Assembly: GCA_029204225.1 (NCBI GenBank)
Contig: CM055109.1
Location: 33,573,963-33,637,962, forward strand
DNA from: Diphasiastrum complanatum
Lineage: Eukaryota; Streptophyta; Lycopodiopsida; Lycopodiales; Lycopodiaceae
DNA length: 64,000 bases
Direction: 5' to 3'
A program made the position numbers and the translations under genes. How positions within the stretch are numbered: position 1 is the stretch's first letter; each line of letters opens with the position of its first letter. Under the pieces are notes generated by a model, which worked only from the letters and a program-made list of their open reading frames with translations, made no database searches and had not been told where the DNA came from. Below are positions 1 to 12,888 of this stretch, one piece after another.

Positions 1-331
1 ATTGTACACCAATTGCATCATCACATTTAGAGCTTACATAAAATGTATATCAGATTAACTAGTATGGTTAACTTCAGACAATAGTTAGTTTAGCATGAGA
101 TGTAATAACTTCTTTATATGCTCGCTCCAAAGTTCGGGACTAGAGCTTTAAGACTGAAAATCTTGGTGTGCTGAATGCAAAAACTGAAGCGGGAGAGGCA
201 AAACTTTTGAAATCATTGTATGCTTATAGTGAAATATAAGGTGGGATGATTTTTCAATGCGATATAAACATTACAAAAATAATGAATGCTAGATCTATTC
301 ATATTGATTTATTGTAGGTAGATTCATTTAC
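1..331 (+). repeat. 5' flank of transposase-like copy A
   Basis: No long ORF is visible. The stretch is near-identical, inverted, to about 44787-45119, so the duplicated unit extends to or past the left edge of the window. It should hold the promoter side of the transposase-like gene. No TATA box or terminal inverted repeat could be assigned. Confidence 0.6.
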
Positions 332-2953
332 ATGATTGTAGCTTTAACAATGGCAATGTTCCATTTGCATGTTGCTCTTCCAATGGAATGCACTCCAATT
401 ATTAAGAAAAATGTGAAAGTTGTAGAGAATGTTGCAGTAATAATTAGAGAATTGAGAATGAATAATCATATGAATATAGATTTGTGAGTGGATGGATCAA
501 TTTATCCTAATCATCCAGCTACCAATTTGTGTCCAGATTTTAAGTCCATAACTCATCTTCTCAGATATGTATGTGAAGGAAATAGCGGATTACTTGGATA
601 TTGTCAAAGGTTGCATGATATTGGAATGCATAGCATTTCTTGTCTGAATCAACAATTACAGTTTGCTAATCAACACAAATCAACAATTGCTTCATTATGT
701 GCAACACACTAGTACTGAAAACAATGCACTCGAGAATGCTATGTACTCTTCGAGGATCAAACCAAGAAATGTTAGAATCCATGGAAAAGTTGCAATCTGA
801 GAGTTTAAAATCTGCCGTTGATCTAAAAGTTATCAGTAAGGCAATGATGAAGATGAAAAGAAAGAGAGTACCGATGAAGAATATTGATGACCTATCTACA
901 CATAGCGGCAATCAGAAAAAAAGAATCCGAGCATTCAAGTATGTTGTCATCTAAACTATTTATTTGATTTGTATATGTCATTGTTTGATTTGCACTTGAT
1001 AACATGAATTATTTATTTATTAAACATAATTTGAGTTTCATATGTTTGTTGCAGATCATGTTTGGTGGCAAAGAACTATCTAATAGATCGTTCATGCATT
1101 GGATCATCTTTAAGTCATGTTTTACCAAGAAAGTCAGCAAAGGAAATGATAAAAAATGCTCGGTTTGAAAAATTGAAAATGAAATTGTAATGACTATTTT
1201 GATTAAGGTTCAATTATATTTGGATGCGAATGTGATACAAGGTGCATGTGATGTATCTGGAATTAGCAGAAATGCTTATTCTACTTTTTTTAGAATAGTT
1301 AAAGAAGCTTTCTCCCAAGTGATGGTGAAGATAATTAATCTTCCACGTCCATATCGGGTAAAATTAGCTAGAAATTTTTATAATGACAGAATGTTCAAAG
1401 TAGTTGGCCAACCACTTCATATAACTGAATTATACAAATCAGAATATGGTGAGCTCAATTACAACGATTGCAATTATATTTTCCTTGATATTGAAAATGT
1501 TCTAAAATACATTATTCGATTCTATAAACTAGACGAACATCAAGTAAATGGAAAGATCATTATTGTAATAAAATTTGATGAATCTGAAATAATCAAGGGT
1601 TAGAAGTTGGAACGTGTGAGTGTCACTTTGATGAACAAAATTTCAGATATAGATGATTGAACGTTTAGTGTTCAATCGGAAAATTACATATGGTGGTTGG
1701 CGGCATTCCAGGTATACATTTCAATTTTCATTTAGAATATCTATATAAACGATTCATACCTTGCCAGTTTTTATTGACATGTCATGCATTACTTGTTTCT
1801 CTACAGGTCTTGAAAGAGAACCATAAAATACTATCATGGATAATTTCAAGAACAAATTATGGCAAGATTATAAAGAGACATTTGGAGGGTGAGAAATCTA
1901 CAATCGAAAACCATGGAGGTTTTTAAATTCAATGGCGGCTTGCAGGGGATTTGAAAACATTAAAATGTATGTATAATGTCTCGCATAGGGCAACATCAAA
2001 CCATCCATGTCTTTATTGCATGAAGGATTGCTACAATATGAATTTGGGACGATCAACAAACACTGGCTCAACACGAACAGCTGAAGATGCAAATATGAAA
2101 AGTGCTCTGCCAATTCCATTAAAATATGTTCACATATGCACATTGCATGCTGAGGTTCGTATTATTGAAAAACTAATTTACCTGCATATTCTACTAGCAT
2201 GGAATCAGAAACCAGAGCCAATGGCTAAAGCAACAATTAGGAGGTTGGAAATAGTTTTGTCAAATGCAGGACTACATAAAGGAAATGTCACGATTGAAAA
2301 CACTCTCCGGGAAAAAAAGGAAACATTCCTAATAAGCCATCAATTGGAGGTGCTAAAGCAAGAAGAATCCAATCACACATGCAAAGAATCAAGTGTCAGA
2401 TACGAAATATCGAAAGAAATTGTTCAAGCCACACGAACACTGGAAGGAAGTAATTGAGTAGAAAAGGGACAAGTGTGGACCAATTTAGACAAACTCATAA
2501 GTGTTATTAGGAAAGAAAACCTATCATCAGAAGATATGAGGATTTGCAAAATCATTGCACCACATTTGTAAAATATGTACATGATTGTTGGGAAAAACAC
2601 AACGTTACTCATTACATGGTCCTAATCTATATCATTATCTAGTAATTTTCTCATTCAGGCTTATATTTTTTTCTACTGATGTAACTAATCAAAACTATTG
2701 TTTGCAGGACATCCTTCTTCATCATGCAACTTATTTTGCAAAGGAATATGGGAGCTTAAGTATCTGGTCATCACAAGACATGGAAAAATCTCATTGGCAA
2801 GCAAGGGGAGCATTTCATAGAGCAACAAATCATGGAGGACACAATTCAAGAAATAAATATTTAGTTCAACTTTTTCAGTGGTTTTACAGAAGAGCACAAT
2901 TTAGATATCAAGCTAAAAACTCGCCAAGTATTACGATATTCCAGTTGGTTTGA
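332..2953 (+). pseudogene. Transposase-like multi-exon gene, copy A (decayed)
   Basis: Protein pieces follow in order: an N-terminal frame (332-712, broken by an in-frame TGA at 485-487), a Lys-rich piece (697-938), a piece starting at 1055, a central piece 1190-1603 ending FDESEIIKG, a piece around 1690-1926, and a piece 1951-2457. That last piece has HPCLYC and a Pro-Ile-Pro-Leu stretch followed by a Leu/Ile-rich helix. The last exon (2708-2950) has YGSLSIWSSQDMEKSHW. GT-AG introns fit at 939-1054, 1712-1806 and 2642-2707. In-frame stops lie at 485, 1601, 1658 and 1924, and frameshifts near 700, 1180 and 2460. The layout (acidic motif, a CxxC in a 'HPCxYC' context, late EKxxW) recalls large transposase-like proteins of animal and oomycete transposons; that assignment is inference. 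Copy B shares every stop, so decay preceded the duplication. Confidence 0.6.
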
Positions 2954-4137
2954 CAACCCAGTCTAGATTCGAATTTCCTTCATGCTGTCAAAGGTAGCAA
3001 GAAAACGATAAGTTTTGAGGTCATATACGCAAATAGATGCTCATAACAACGTAGGCATTCTCCAACCTCCATTGACATTGCTGGTGCTGCCAAGGTTTTA
3101 TAGATTCTAATTTTATTATAACTTAGATTGCAAAAGACGTCAATCTATAAACAAATAGAAATTAAGAGCACAACAAGATAGTAGCACACTTCAGACAGAC
3201 CATGTCTATTCTTGTATTAGGTTTCTCTGGCTAAAAATCCTTTACTTGATGCAAGTTGCAGCAGCGGATTTGCTATTTGTTTTATGCTAAGTCCATGTCC
3301 AGTGTAATTCGAATGGAAAAACAAAGACAGACCATTAGCCTGCAGATTGCACGTGTAACGATCGCAAGACATACTCACCTAATTAAGACGTATTGGGGAT
3401 GTGGACATTACCTGACTTTTGGGTGGAATGACAACACAGCGGCTGAGTGAAAAAAGAGAGCCACACTTTGTTAAACGCATCGAATGACACAGGCTATCGG
3501 CAGTTGACAACACATGACAAAGATACAAGGATCATTTACAGCTAGGTAGGCAACTTAGGCGGCGTAAATAGGATGCTAGACAGCAAGACAGGAAGAAGTC
3601 CTGAGCTGTACTGTGGAAGCCAGCAACGACTGTGCCAGCGGAGCTTGAGAGGTCGTTGTGTGGCAAAAGAAGGAATGCGAATTCAGTTTAGATTTTTGTA
3701 ATATGTAATTTAATATTCCAAAATCTCGAGCAGAACTCAGATTATGACACTTTAGCTATGCAATCGAAAGAATTAGCGGAGAAAGAAGGTTTAGCCTTAC
3801 GTCCAAGTTCAATTTCCAAGTCCATATCTCCAGGTTGGCTGCCTGCAATGTCTTGTGAAATCACAGATGTATTCGGTTTGTTCATTTGCAGTTAAATTAT
3901 ATAATGTCTTTTGAAATCACAGATGTATTCGGTTTGTTCATTTGCAGTGAAATTATACGACCAACTGAGACCACTGCGCACCACATGGACGCCCAAAGAT
4001 TTAGTCCCATCTGAACAACTCGCTGTTATGAAATCACATAGGTTTGTTACGCTAAAGCAAGCGCCTAGAGACGAAGCGAAAGACACCTGAAGTAGAAACA
4101 AGGTGGCAAACATAGAGAAAAAGTGAATGATCGCCAT
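2941..4137 (-). pseudogene. S1-family (S-protein homologue) secreted protein, pseudogene copy 1
   Basis: The start at 4137 gives MAIIHFFSMFATLFLLQ, a clear signal peptide. It is followed by FSVTNLCDFITASC, SLGVHVVRSGLSWSYNF and TEYICDF, which is the order of the plant self-incompatibility S1 domain (N-terminal strand, Cys, L-G-x-H-V, W-x-Y-x-F, C-x-F). S1 proteins are small secreted plant proteins; the founding member is the poppy stigma determinant. The reading frame ends early here because of a 56-bp tandem duplication (3847-3902 and 3903-3958). A downstream exon-like piece (2990-2941), read as HEGNPNLDWVVKPT after an AG, could be the C-terminal part; its start CATGAAGG is shared by all copies. 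One Asp of the NLCDDF motif is also missing. Confidence 0.7.
3847..3958. repeat. 56-bp tandem duplication in S1 pseudogene
   Basis: Two near-identical 56-bp units begin at 3847 and 3903 (AATGTCTTGTGAAATC and AATGTCTTTTGAAATC). The other two S1 copies have a single unit, so this is a private event of copy 1 that truncates the protein. Confidence 0.85.
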
Positions 4138-4218
4138 AGGGAGAGACAGAGAGAGCGCGACACATAGCGAGCGAGAGAGAGAGACAGACAGACAGCGAGC
4201 GAGAGAGAGAGAGAGACA
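4138..4218. repeat. GA-rich degenerate microsatellite upstream of S1 copy 1
   Basis: GAGAGA and GACAGACA tracts lie directly before the S1 start codon. Read on the coding strand this is a (CT)n tract in the presumed 5' leader. Copies 2 and 3 have the same arrangement, copy 3 with the longest tract. Confidence 0.75.
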
Positions 4219-5250
4219 GCGGGAGTATTCGAATAAGAAAGCACTAATTCTTAGTTCCTGCTACTTTAGCCATTAGCGAGAAAAGTACATCAAATAATTT
4301 ATATTTCTTAGTGTTTACTTGTGTTCTTTACACTAATACAATGATTAAACTATGCATGTTTACTATTGTTATGATTTAATCAGAATCAATCACAATTGCA
4401 TGCATCCTCATGCTAGACGGCTTTATGTGCAAAGCCCATAATAGCCTTGGCCTATTGAAAGAAAGTTCTAACTTTTACATCGGATCCACTGCACAGAGCC
4501 ATGGCTCTAAATCTAGAAAGCCCTTGATAATTATTATCTAAAGTGTCAACAAATACAATAATATCACATGTCAACAAGGCCTACATAAACACTCCTTCTT
4601 TAATATGATGTTAGGGTTCTTGAGCCAAGTACACAAATGAAAAGGCCTATGCATCTTTTTTCCCTACTTATTAAATTCTAAAATGGCACATAGCATATCT
4701 AAATAGTACCATATGATTGGGAAGAGTTTCCTTATGACCATATGCTTGTGTGGGAAAGCTTCTAAGACTTACCACGTGACCAACATAGAAATTCCTTCTT
4801 TTTTGGATAGGACGGAGGTTACAGTAAAAATAATTAAACAGCAACATCACAAGGGGCAACAAGCCACATTTCTTTTTTGCAATTTTGGGGTGCACATAGT
4901 TCTATTTGTTTGCAATAGCTTATGGATGCAATTTGTGATTTATCACTAAATTCACTGCACGTGTCCAATGAGTTAATTCGTGTAGTATGATAGTCCTTTT
5001 ATAACTCATCGCATATTGTAGAGATCCAGCGTAGGTCATTTTTTGCGTGTTTAGATTCTTTCCACGCATATTCATCTATGTTTACCTATTTATTTGTTTA
5101 CTTTTTTAATTTGGAATTGGATAGAGTTGGTGTTTTTTGTTGCCAACCTTTTAACGATTGCCAGGTTTATGACTTAATCTTCAAAGTTTAGATTTTAGTT
5201 GTTAAGGTTTAGGAAATACAAACTTTTGATGACTCGATATTAATTTTGAA

Positions 5251-5689
5251 TGGTTCTCATGGGTTTTTATTCATCCCCAAAGGAATCCTCATAGAAGTCC
5301 CAAACCTGCAAATTTTTACATTCATTTTGTTTGATTGTTCTTTCGTTCTTTAATCTTATTTTGAATGCAAATTGTTCTAGGATAGGCATCTAAGTGATGG
5401 TGCAATTTTTCAGAATCTCAAATTCAACAAGAATTCTTTTAATGAATCTAAATTGATAAGGGAATAGGCCAATTATATCATTAAACATTAATTTCTATTT
5501 CATCCTAAATGCCATTCTATTTCATTGTAAATGACAAATTAATGGCAAATTAAAGAATGATTGTGAATTACAAAGTGTGTGGAGCCCTACTTTATAATAG
5601 ATTATACATTTAATGTGCAGGTCAGATTTTTTGTAGATGATGTAGAAGTTTAAATGAGCTAACTTTGTCCGATGTATTAAAATTGACAT
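5251..5689. other. Non-coding AT-rich stretch
   Basis: No gene, structured RNA or strong repeat was recognised. The ORFs here are short and lack family features. Confidence 0.5.
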
Positions 5690-7112
5690 CGTAAAGGCAA
5701 ATTCTATTGATTGGGGCCAAACTATTATGAAGATGTAGATATGTAATGATGTAAATTCAACCAAGTGACTGGTCATGTTAACATCCAATGTCTACAAACC
5801 TCTATGCACTATAACTAGGTGAGAGTGTGTCATTTTATGTCATGTTAACAGCCATGTTACTTTTGAAGCTGCATCTACAAACCGCTTTGCACTATAACTA
5901 GCTGAGAGTGTGTCATTTGATGTATGAGTTTTACAATAAGTAATCAATAGATTGATCTATCTGTTATGTAGACGTTCTTCTTATCTTTCTTCCAACACAT
6001 GTTCAATATGTTAGAATTTTCATATTTTTTATTGATTACTATTAATTGAATTCTGATCTCATAGGGCAAATATAACATTGTCCAAACAGTTACGGAACTT
6101 AAGAGACCGACTATAACTTAAAGGTATTTACGTCGATTAGACCAAGGAAATGTAAAAATTATTGAGGGTCTTTGCCATGTTCAGTCTTAGTGCTCTAAGA
6201 TTCTTGGCTACAATTACTAAAATAAAACATATACACTTCTAACTCTGAATTGGTATCAATAATGTCTGTAACAACTATATTGTCGCCAGTACGATATTAC
6301 CAAAACCTTTGATGTAACCAGATGTCAAAGTAAAATGAAAATATCAGTTGATAACCAGTACGTTTACAACAAAGTACCCCCAATCAACTTATTATGAAGT
6401 TTTTAGCACCCTACAAGATCTTTATGGGGTGTTGTGTTTGCACGAGAATGATCAAAGAACAGTTTAGTTGGAAAATCCAAGGCAAGAGCACAATGGCATA
6501 CCACAGACCGGAAAAACCAACTCTTTACTATGATAGATAGCTATCAGAAATAATTCTAAGTGCTCATTATGGGGAAAAGAGGCTGCTCTCGGGTAGCGAG
6601 ATAAAATGATAACCAAAAAACTCGGGTAGAGAGTGAGCCCAAAACACCAAAATCACAATATGGCAAAAGAAGCCATAGTTTTCCTACATCAATGAGGCTT
6701 GAGTTCCTATAGTGGATTTGCATGGAATGTCCACATCTTCCAGTTAACTCATATATCATAGATCCACATGTAAAACTGCATGCATAGATATTGCATGGAT
6801 TGCATGTCAGCTCCCTAAGCTACCTAGACATGTGTAGATTATGTAAACTGATATGCATGTTGCATGCACTAATTGCATGTCAGCTCCCTAAGCTACCTAG
6901 ACATGTGTAGATTATGTAAACTAATTTGCATTTTGCATGCATACATTATGACTAACATTGCATGTCATCTCATATTTTGTATGGCATCATAATTGAATCT
7001 ACCTAACTCAAATTCAACCTATTCTAGAAGGTTATGTGTTCACATACCTTAATGTACAATAAAATATTTACAAGAAATAAGGTGAGCATAGCCCCCAAAG
7101 TCAACACATGAA
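5690..7112 (-). mobile_element. LTR-like region at the 3' side of copia element 1
   Basis: This non-coding block follows the minus-strand copia RNase H and is repeated directly at about 14958-16206. The stretch with two GGGTAG(A/C)GAG motifs at 6590-6640 resembles a probable solo LTR at 48763-49430, supporting LTR identity. Exact LTR ends could not be fixed. A 73-bp tandem duplication (6801-6946) is private to this copy, while an older, degenerate duplication of about 80 bp (5790-5930) is shared with the second copy. Confidence 0.45.
6801..6946. repeat. 73-bp tandem duplication
   Basis: Two units begin TGCATGTCAGCTCCCTAAGC at 6801 and 6874. The paralogous block near 16050 has one unit only. 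Confidence 0.85.
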
Positions 7113-7153
7113 GATATGTTTTACGACTTTTCACACTTCTCCTTGAAATATAT

Positions 7154-9483
7154 CTACCTATTCACCATAGACTTTGAGATTAAGCCAACATTAGATCTCA
7201 TCTTGACAAATGCATTCTTGAGCAATGGCTTGGTGAGAAGATCTACAACACAATTTGAAAATCCAAGATGCTCCAATAAGATCTCTCTCCCAATTACTTT
7301 ATCTCTTACAAGGTGATGAGCTACCTCGATGTGTTTGCTCCTTGCATTGAATACAAGATTGTTTGCAAGAGCGTGAGCCGAAATGTTATCATTATTGATA
7401 ATTGGAAGGTCTTCATCTCCATAACACTTTAGCTCCATAAGTAGCCTCTTGATCCATAAAACTTCCTTAGTTATGGTTGTAAGAGCTTTGTACTCAGCTT
7501 CACAAGATGACAAGGATATAGTTGCTTGCTTCTTTGATAGCCAAAAAATTAGATTCCCTCCAATGAAAACGGTGTAATCACTTGTGGATTTTCTATCCAC
7601 TCCGTCTCTTGCAAAATACGAGTATGAAAATGCAACAAAATTTAGATCACCTCTTTTATAGATCAATCCATAGTCTAAGGTAGAAGATACATATCTCAAG
7701 ATTCTCTTTGCCAATTTCCATTGACATATCTTTAGATCCTACATGTATTGGCTTAATCTGTGCACAATAAAACTTAGATCAGGCCTAGTGACTCCTAATC
7801 AAATAAGAGAGCCAATAAGACTCCTATGAAGAGTGAACTCCTTGAAGGATCTTTTATCCTCTTTTATAGAAACTTTTACAATTTGCTTCATTTTAGTATC
7901 TATGCCTTTACAGTTTTCCATTTGAAATTTCTTAAGCATGGAAAGAGCATAACCACTTTGACTTATGAAAGCATGACCTTTCCAAAAGTCAATTTCTAGG
8001 CCTAAAATGTAGTGAAGAACTCCTAGATTTTGCATCTTAAATTCACTACCAAGTGCACATTTCGTTTCTTCAAGTAGCTCCTCATTATTTCCACTAGAAA
8101 TGATATCATTTACATAGATGAGAAGAATAACTACAAAGTTATTTACAAACTTAATGTACAATGAAGGGTTGTATTCACTAAGATGAAATCCGAGTGATAT
8201 GAGAAAGGAGTTGAGCCTTGAATACCAAGACCTCATGGTGCTTGTTTTAGTCCATAGAGACTTCTGAAGAAAAGACAAAGTTTTGTTTCTTTAACAACCT
8301 TCACAAATCCAAGTCGTTGCTCCATATAAATCTTCTCCTCAAGGTAACCATTGAGGAAGGCATTAGAGTCATCAAGTTGAAACATCCTCCAATTGCCATA
8401 ACATGCAAGAGAAATGAGAATTCTTATAGTTACCATTTTTGCAATATGTGCAAAAGTGTCTTCATAGTCAGGACCTTTGATTTGAGAGTGGCACAAAGTC
8501 TTGCTTTGAATTTGTTGATGGATCCATCGTTGTTGTACTTGATTCAGAATACCCATTTGCATCCAATGACATGCATCTTGCTAGGTGGCTCCACAAGCTC
8601 CCATGTATTGTTTGACATCAAGGCTTCAAACTATTGGGTCATTGCTTCAACCCACTCCTTGGATTGAAGTGCTTCTTGGACATCTTTAGGCTCTTCATCT
8701 GATATGAAGAATGCACGATAGGAAGTTTCACCTTCCACTTGCCTTCCTTCTTCATTATATGTGAGCCTTTTTGGCTCGGATCTTTCTCTTGTGGATATAC
8801 TAGGTGTAGGTGCATGAAGTTGCTCCTCCTCAAAGACTCGGCCTCGCCACATCTTGAACAACATCAAGATTGATGACTATACATCCTTCATGAGATTCCT
8901 TGATCTTTGCCTCATCCAAGTTAAACTTCTGATCTTCATGGAAGTCAATTTTCTACTTACAACATTCTTGTTAGTAGAGGGAACATGAATTTTGTATGCT
9001 TTCCTTATAAGATGCATATCCAACAAAAATACCTTTAATAGCACTAGGATCATCCTTTTTACTAGTCTCTAAAGGAACATGCACATAGCATAAGCAGCCA
9101 AAGATCATAAGATGATCTACCTTAGGCTTTTTCTTGTACAACATTTTAAATAGTGTTCTTCCTTCTATAGCAAGATTAGGATGCCTATTACAAAGATTAT
9201 TTGCACATGCAACTGCTTCTCTCCAAACTTCTTTAGGTAGATATGCTTCTAGCATGATAGCTTTTGCATATTCACACAATGTTCTACTTTTTCTTTTAGC
9301 AACTGTATTTTGTTGAGAAATATAAGAACAAGAAAAAGCTCCCTGTGTTCCTCTTGCCCACAATCGTTTTTAAACTTATTAGAGGTGTATTCACCTCCAC
9401 CGTCACTTCTCAAAGCTTTTAACTTAAAAGAAAACTGCTTTTCTACATAAGCTTTGAAAGTAAGGAAGACATCATAAACCATG
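7154..9483 (-). pseudogene. Ty1-copia pol remnant: integrase, RT, RNase H
   Basis: Read from 9483 downward: integrase core (9482-8971, with LRSDGGGEYTS, SQQNTVAKRKS and LCNRHPNLA), a linker with SKEWVEAM (8867-8639), reverse transcriptase (8562-7799, with QLDDSNAFLNGYLEE and SLYGLKQAP), and RNase H (7714-7154, with RKSTSDYTVF, SSCEAEYKAL and LTKPL). The order integrase-RT-RNase H defines Ty1-copia. The RT catalytic box reads YVND at 8105-8116 instead of YVDD, so the enzyme was already inactive or has mutated since. Several frameshifts separate the pieces. Gag, protease and the first integrase Asp are absent; the element is cut upstream by a MITE, with only a few integrase codons beyond it (9861-9887). 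Confidence 0.9.
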
Positions 9484-9860
9484 CATTAGGGGAGTTTTGA
9501 GCTCCAGAAAGACCCTTTAAGAATTCATGCAAGATGTAGATTATATTATTAAAATATTAGAACACTAAGACTTTTGACTTGCCATAACTTTATTATTGTA
9601 GCTCTGAAGTATGTCATGTAACATATCATTGGAAACCCTTGTTGAGTGCTATCCAATGCACCAAACTTTGCTAAATTCAGAATTACCACTAAAAAGTTAT
9701 GTCATTTTTAGTGTGGAATCAAAATGTGGACTCAAAAAGTTACGTTACATAGATTTCAAATTTGAGTGTTTTGATTGGTCCAAGTGTAAGAAAAAATTGA
9801 GAAAAAGTATAAAAAGGATCTTTACAAAGGGTCTTTTTTGGATATAGAACTCCTCTAATG
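9484..9860 (-). mobile_element. 377-bp MITE, copy 1 (in copia integrase)
   Basis: The ends are CATTAGRGGAGTT and its inverse, giving imperfect terminal inverted repeats of about 35 bp that include AAAGACCCTTT. It has no coding capacity. It sits at exactly the same integrase codon as MITE copy 2 (18395-18771), so both copia pieces descend from one MITE-bearing element. No convincing target-site duplication was found. Confidence 0.75.
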
Positions 9861-9887
9861 GCTTTAGAAGATAGCACATAGATCCTT
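9861..9887 (-). pseudogene. Residual copia integrase codons
   Basis: These 27 bp match the integrase codons on the 5' side of MITE copy 2 (WIYVLSSKA). Similarity then stops and the En/Spm-like arm begins, marking a rearrangement junction near 9888. Confidence 0.7.
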
Positions 9888-9907
9888 CACGAAATGGAAA
9901 ATCAAAT

Positions 9908-11068
9908 CTAGGAAGTAATAGTAGGCTTCTTAGTCTTCACTATCTTCTCCCTCATCGTTGTCCGAAGCCGAATATTGTCCTTCATCTTTGCCTTCGTCCT
10001 CTTCATCTTCATTCCCTTCTTATCTTGGTTTCCTCCCGTACTTTCTTCCACAAAGGAAGCGGATGCCCACTACATACACATTCACAAAACAAATTAATAA
10101 TTATTAGCCAAACACTTGTCATAAAATTGAAATGAAATATAAATTGTGTATCAAAACTAAGAGAAATACAAATTATGTAACAAAATTTACCCTTGGATGT
10201 ACGCCTTGTGCCGCAAGATGATCAACCAAGGCACTATAGACTTGGCGATATCCAATATTGTACTTGGCATTTGTATACTTACACCCATAACCTTCAACCT
10301 ACATCAACACAAATCGATGATTAGAAAAAAGCAAAAAATTATTGTTAAACAATAAACATATGAAATGCAATTAGCTAAAAGAGAATTGCGTACAAATTGG
10401 GCATGCATACTGGCCTTGGCTCCCAATCCAAGGTGAGATTGGCCTAAAAGATTAAGCCTTGATTTTGTTGACTGTCTTTGTTGTTTAAAGCGCTCAGAAT
10501 TAGGATGCTTGGATTTATAAACAATTTTTCTCCAATCTTTTTTAGATGCCCATCCCGGCCTCTTCTTGCCTTTACTACATAATCGTCTTAATGATTGGCG
10601 CTTATGACGAATATGCATACACATACTCGTCTTTGCCCATTTCTCATTAAATCGATTTGGTTGTGGAAACTCATGGTACAATATATCAAGTATCTTGTCT
10701 TTGTCCCCTTGGTCTTGTTGCTCTCAAGGGTTAAACAAATTGTGACCAAAGTATTTAAGAGTAAAGTCGTGCAATCTATTGATAATGAGCTTATCCCTAA
10801 TGTCCATGATGATGGAACCATCCTCATCAAGGTCATAGAAAATATTCATGGATTCTTTCCAGGGCATCTCTGTCGAAACAAATCCACGATCTTGTTGATC
10901 GGATTCTCCTTCAGAAAGACAAAGGGCTTTCATTCTTTGCCTTTCCTCGGGAGATAGCATAGTATAAAAATCTCGTACTCAATCGAAATCTGATCCTGAG
11001 GCTTCTCCTCTTCAACCGGAAGAGGATCTTGGCCTCCTCCTTGATACTTCGATATCGCTAGTAGACAT
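9908..11068 (-). pseudogene. En/Spm (Ptta)-like transposase gene, copy 1
   Basis: From ATG at 11068 the frames read MSTSDIEVSRRRPRS, then YTMLSPEERQRMKAL after a frameshift, then an acidic stretch (IFYDLDEDGS). After one in-frame TGA comes a basic region: SLRRLCSKGKKRPGWASKKDW, then NSERFKQQRQSTKSRLNLLG and a Gly-rich end. This pattern (basic helix, W, K/R-N-R-K spacing, G-S-G) resembles the plant Ptta/En/Spm transposase domain; the match is by eye. Two further exons (VEDYGCKYTNAKYN..., then WASASFVEES) follow GT-AG introns and end in an acidic tail at 9908. Copies at 28755 and 49736 share the TGA. Function as a transposase or accessory protein is inference. Confidence 0.5.
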
Positions 11069-11135
11069 GACTATTGAGAGAGAGATATGAAGTTGTGAAA
11101 AGAACTTGGAAAGAAATCAAATGTGAAAAATAAAA

Positions 11136-11283
<148 letters not shown>

Positions 11284-11436
11284 TGTGAGAGAGTAAAAAA
11301 GCAAAGCAAACTTTTAAATGTGTGAAAAATGAAAAGGAGGTATGAAAGAGTGTGTGAGAGAGAAAGAGAGATTGGAGATTGGAGAGTGAAAGATGTGTGT
11401 CTGTGAGAGAGATAAAGAGAGATTGGAGAGTGAAAG

Positions 11437-12430
<994 letters not shown>

Positions 12431-12888
12431 CTAATAGATTTCGAGGAACATGGTTGTGTGTTGTGCGGTAAAAGCCAGTTGAAGGAAGATTAAGGATAGA
12501 AGAGATCTGAAATTTCTGTGGGTGGAATCCGAGGAGGGATTGGAGGTGGGTTTTGTTGTGAAAGGATTGATGGGAGCAATTGACAAGAGCACAGGAGAAT
12601 GTGTTGGAGTATTTTTGGACTTTGTGTTGAGTGAATGGAAATGAAATAACTCGACGAACGTTGTTAGACGATGGCTAGCGTTGAGAAATGGATCAAACAT
12701 CCTTGTTTGTGAAATCCTTGGTTGTGGTCTTGTGCAAAGGTACTTCCAGCAATGCTAAGAGGATCGCCAGGACTAATTGATTGTATCACACTCAAATTTG
12801 ATTTCAGAGGATCATTGAGAGCGTAAAATGGGTTTTTCTTGAGATGGTGATGGGGGACAAGAAAAAATTGAGCATTTGCAATGTCCAT
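12431..12888 (-). other. Unknown conserved ORF pair in inverted-repeat arm (left)
   Basis: Two overlapping minus-strand frames encode a 74-residue piece starting MDIANAQFFLVPHHHL and an 89-residue piece starting MFDPFLNASHRLTTFVELF. Both are kept nearly unchanged in the other arm (27184-27602). Similar spacing suggests a single gene with a frameshift near 12690. No family recognised; there is no signal peptide or metal-binding pattern beyond a His triplet. It may be non-coding sequence conserved only because the duplication is young. Confidence 0.25.

Larger units (their letters stand above)
2941..5250. repeat. SPH-repeat copy 1
   Basis: This segment is repeated at about 38863-41310 in the same orientation and at about 57110-58985 inverted. 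It starts abruptly at the end of transposase copy A, at the sequence CCAGTTGG, and similarity to copy 2 ends near 5245. It holds an S1-family pseudogene on the minus strand, a GA-rich tract upstream of that gene, and about 1 kb of AT-rich DNA (4230-5250) in which I see no gene. Confidence 0.8.

Noticed and set aside
485-1926. Stops in the transposase-like gene read as a C-to-T deamination signature
   Set aside because: Every stop codon is one C-to-T change from a sense codon (CAA, CAG, CGA), so the observation is not diagnostic without a base-change count between copies.
4713-4949. 78-codon plus-strand ORF in SPH-repeat
   Set aside because: Shortened and shifted in copy 2 (from 40792), not recognisable, and in AT-rich flank; likely chance.
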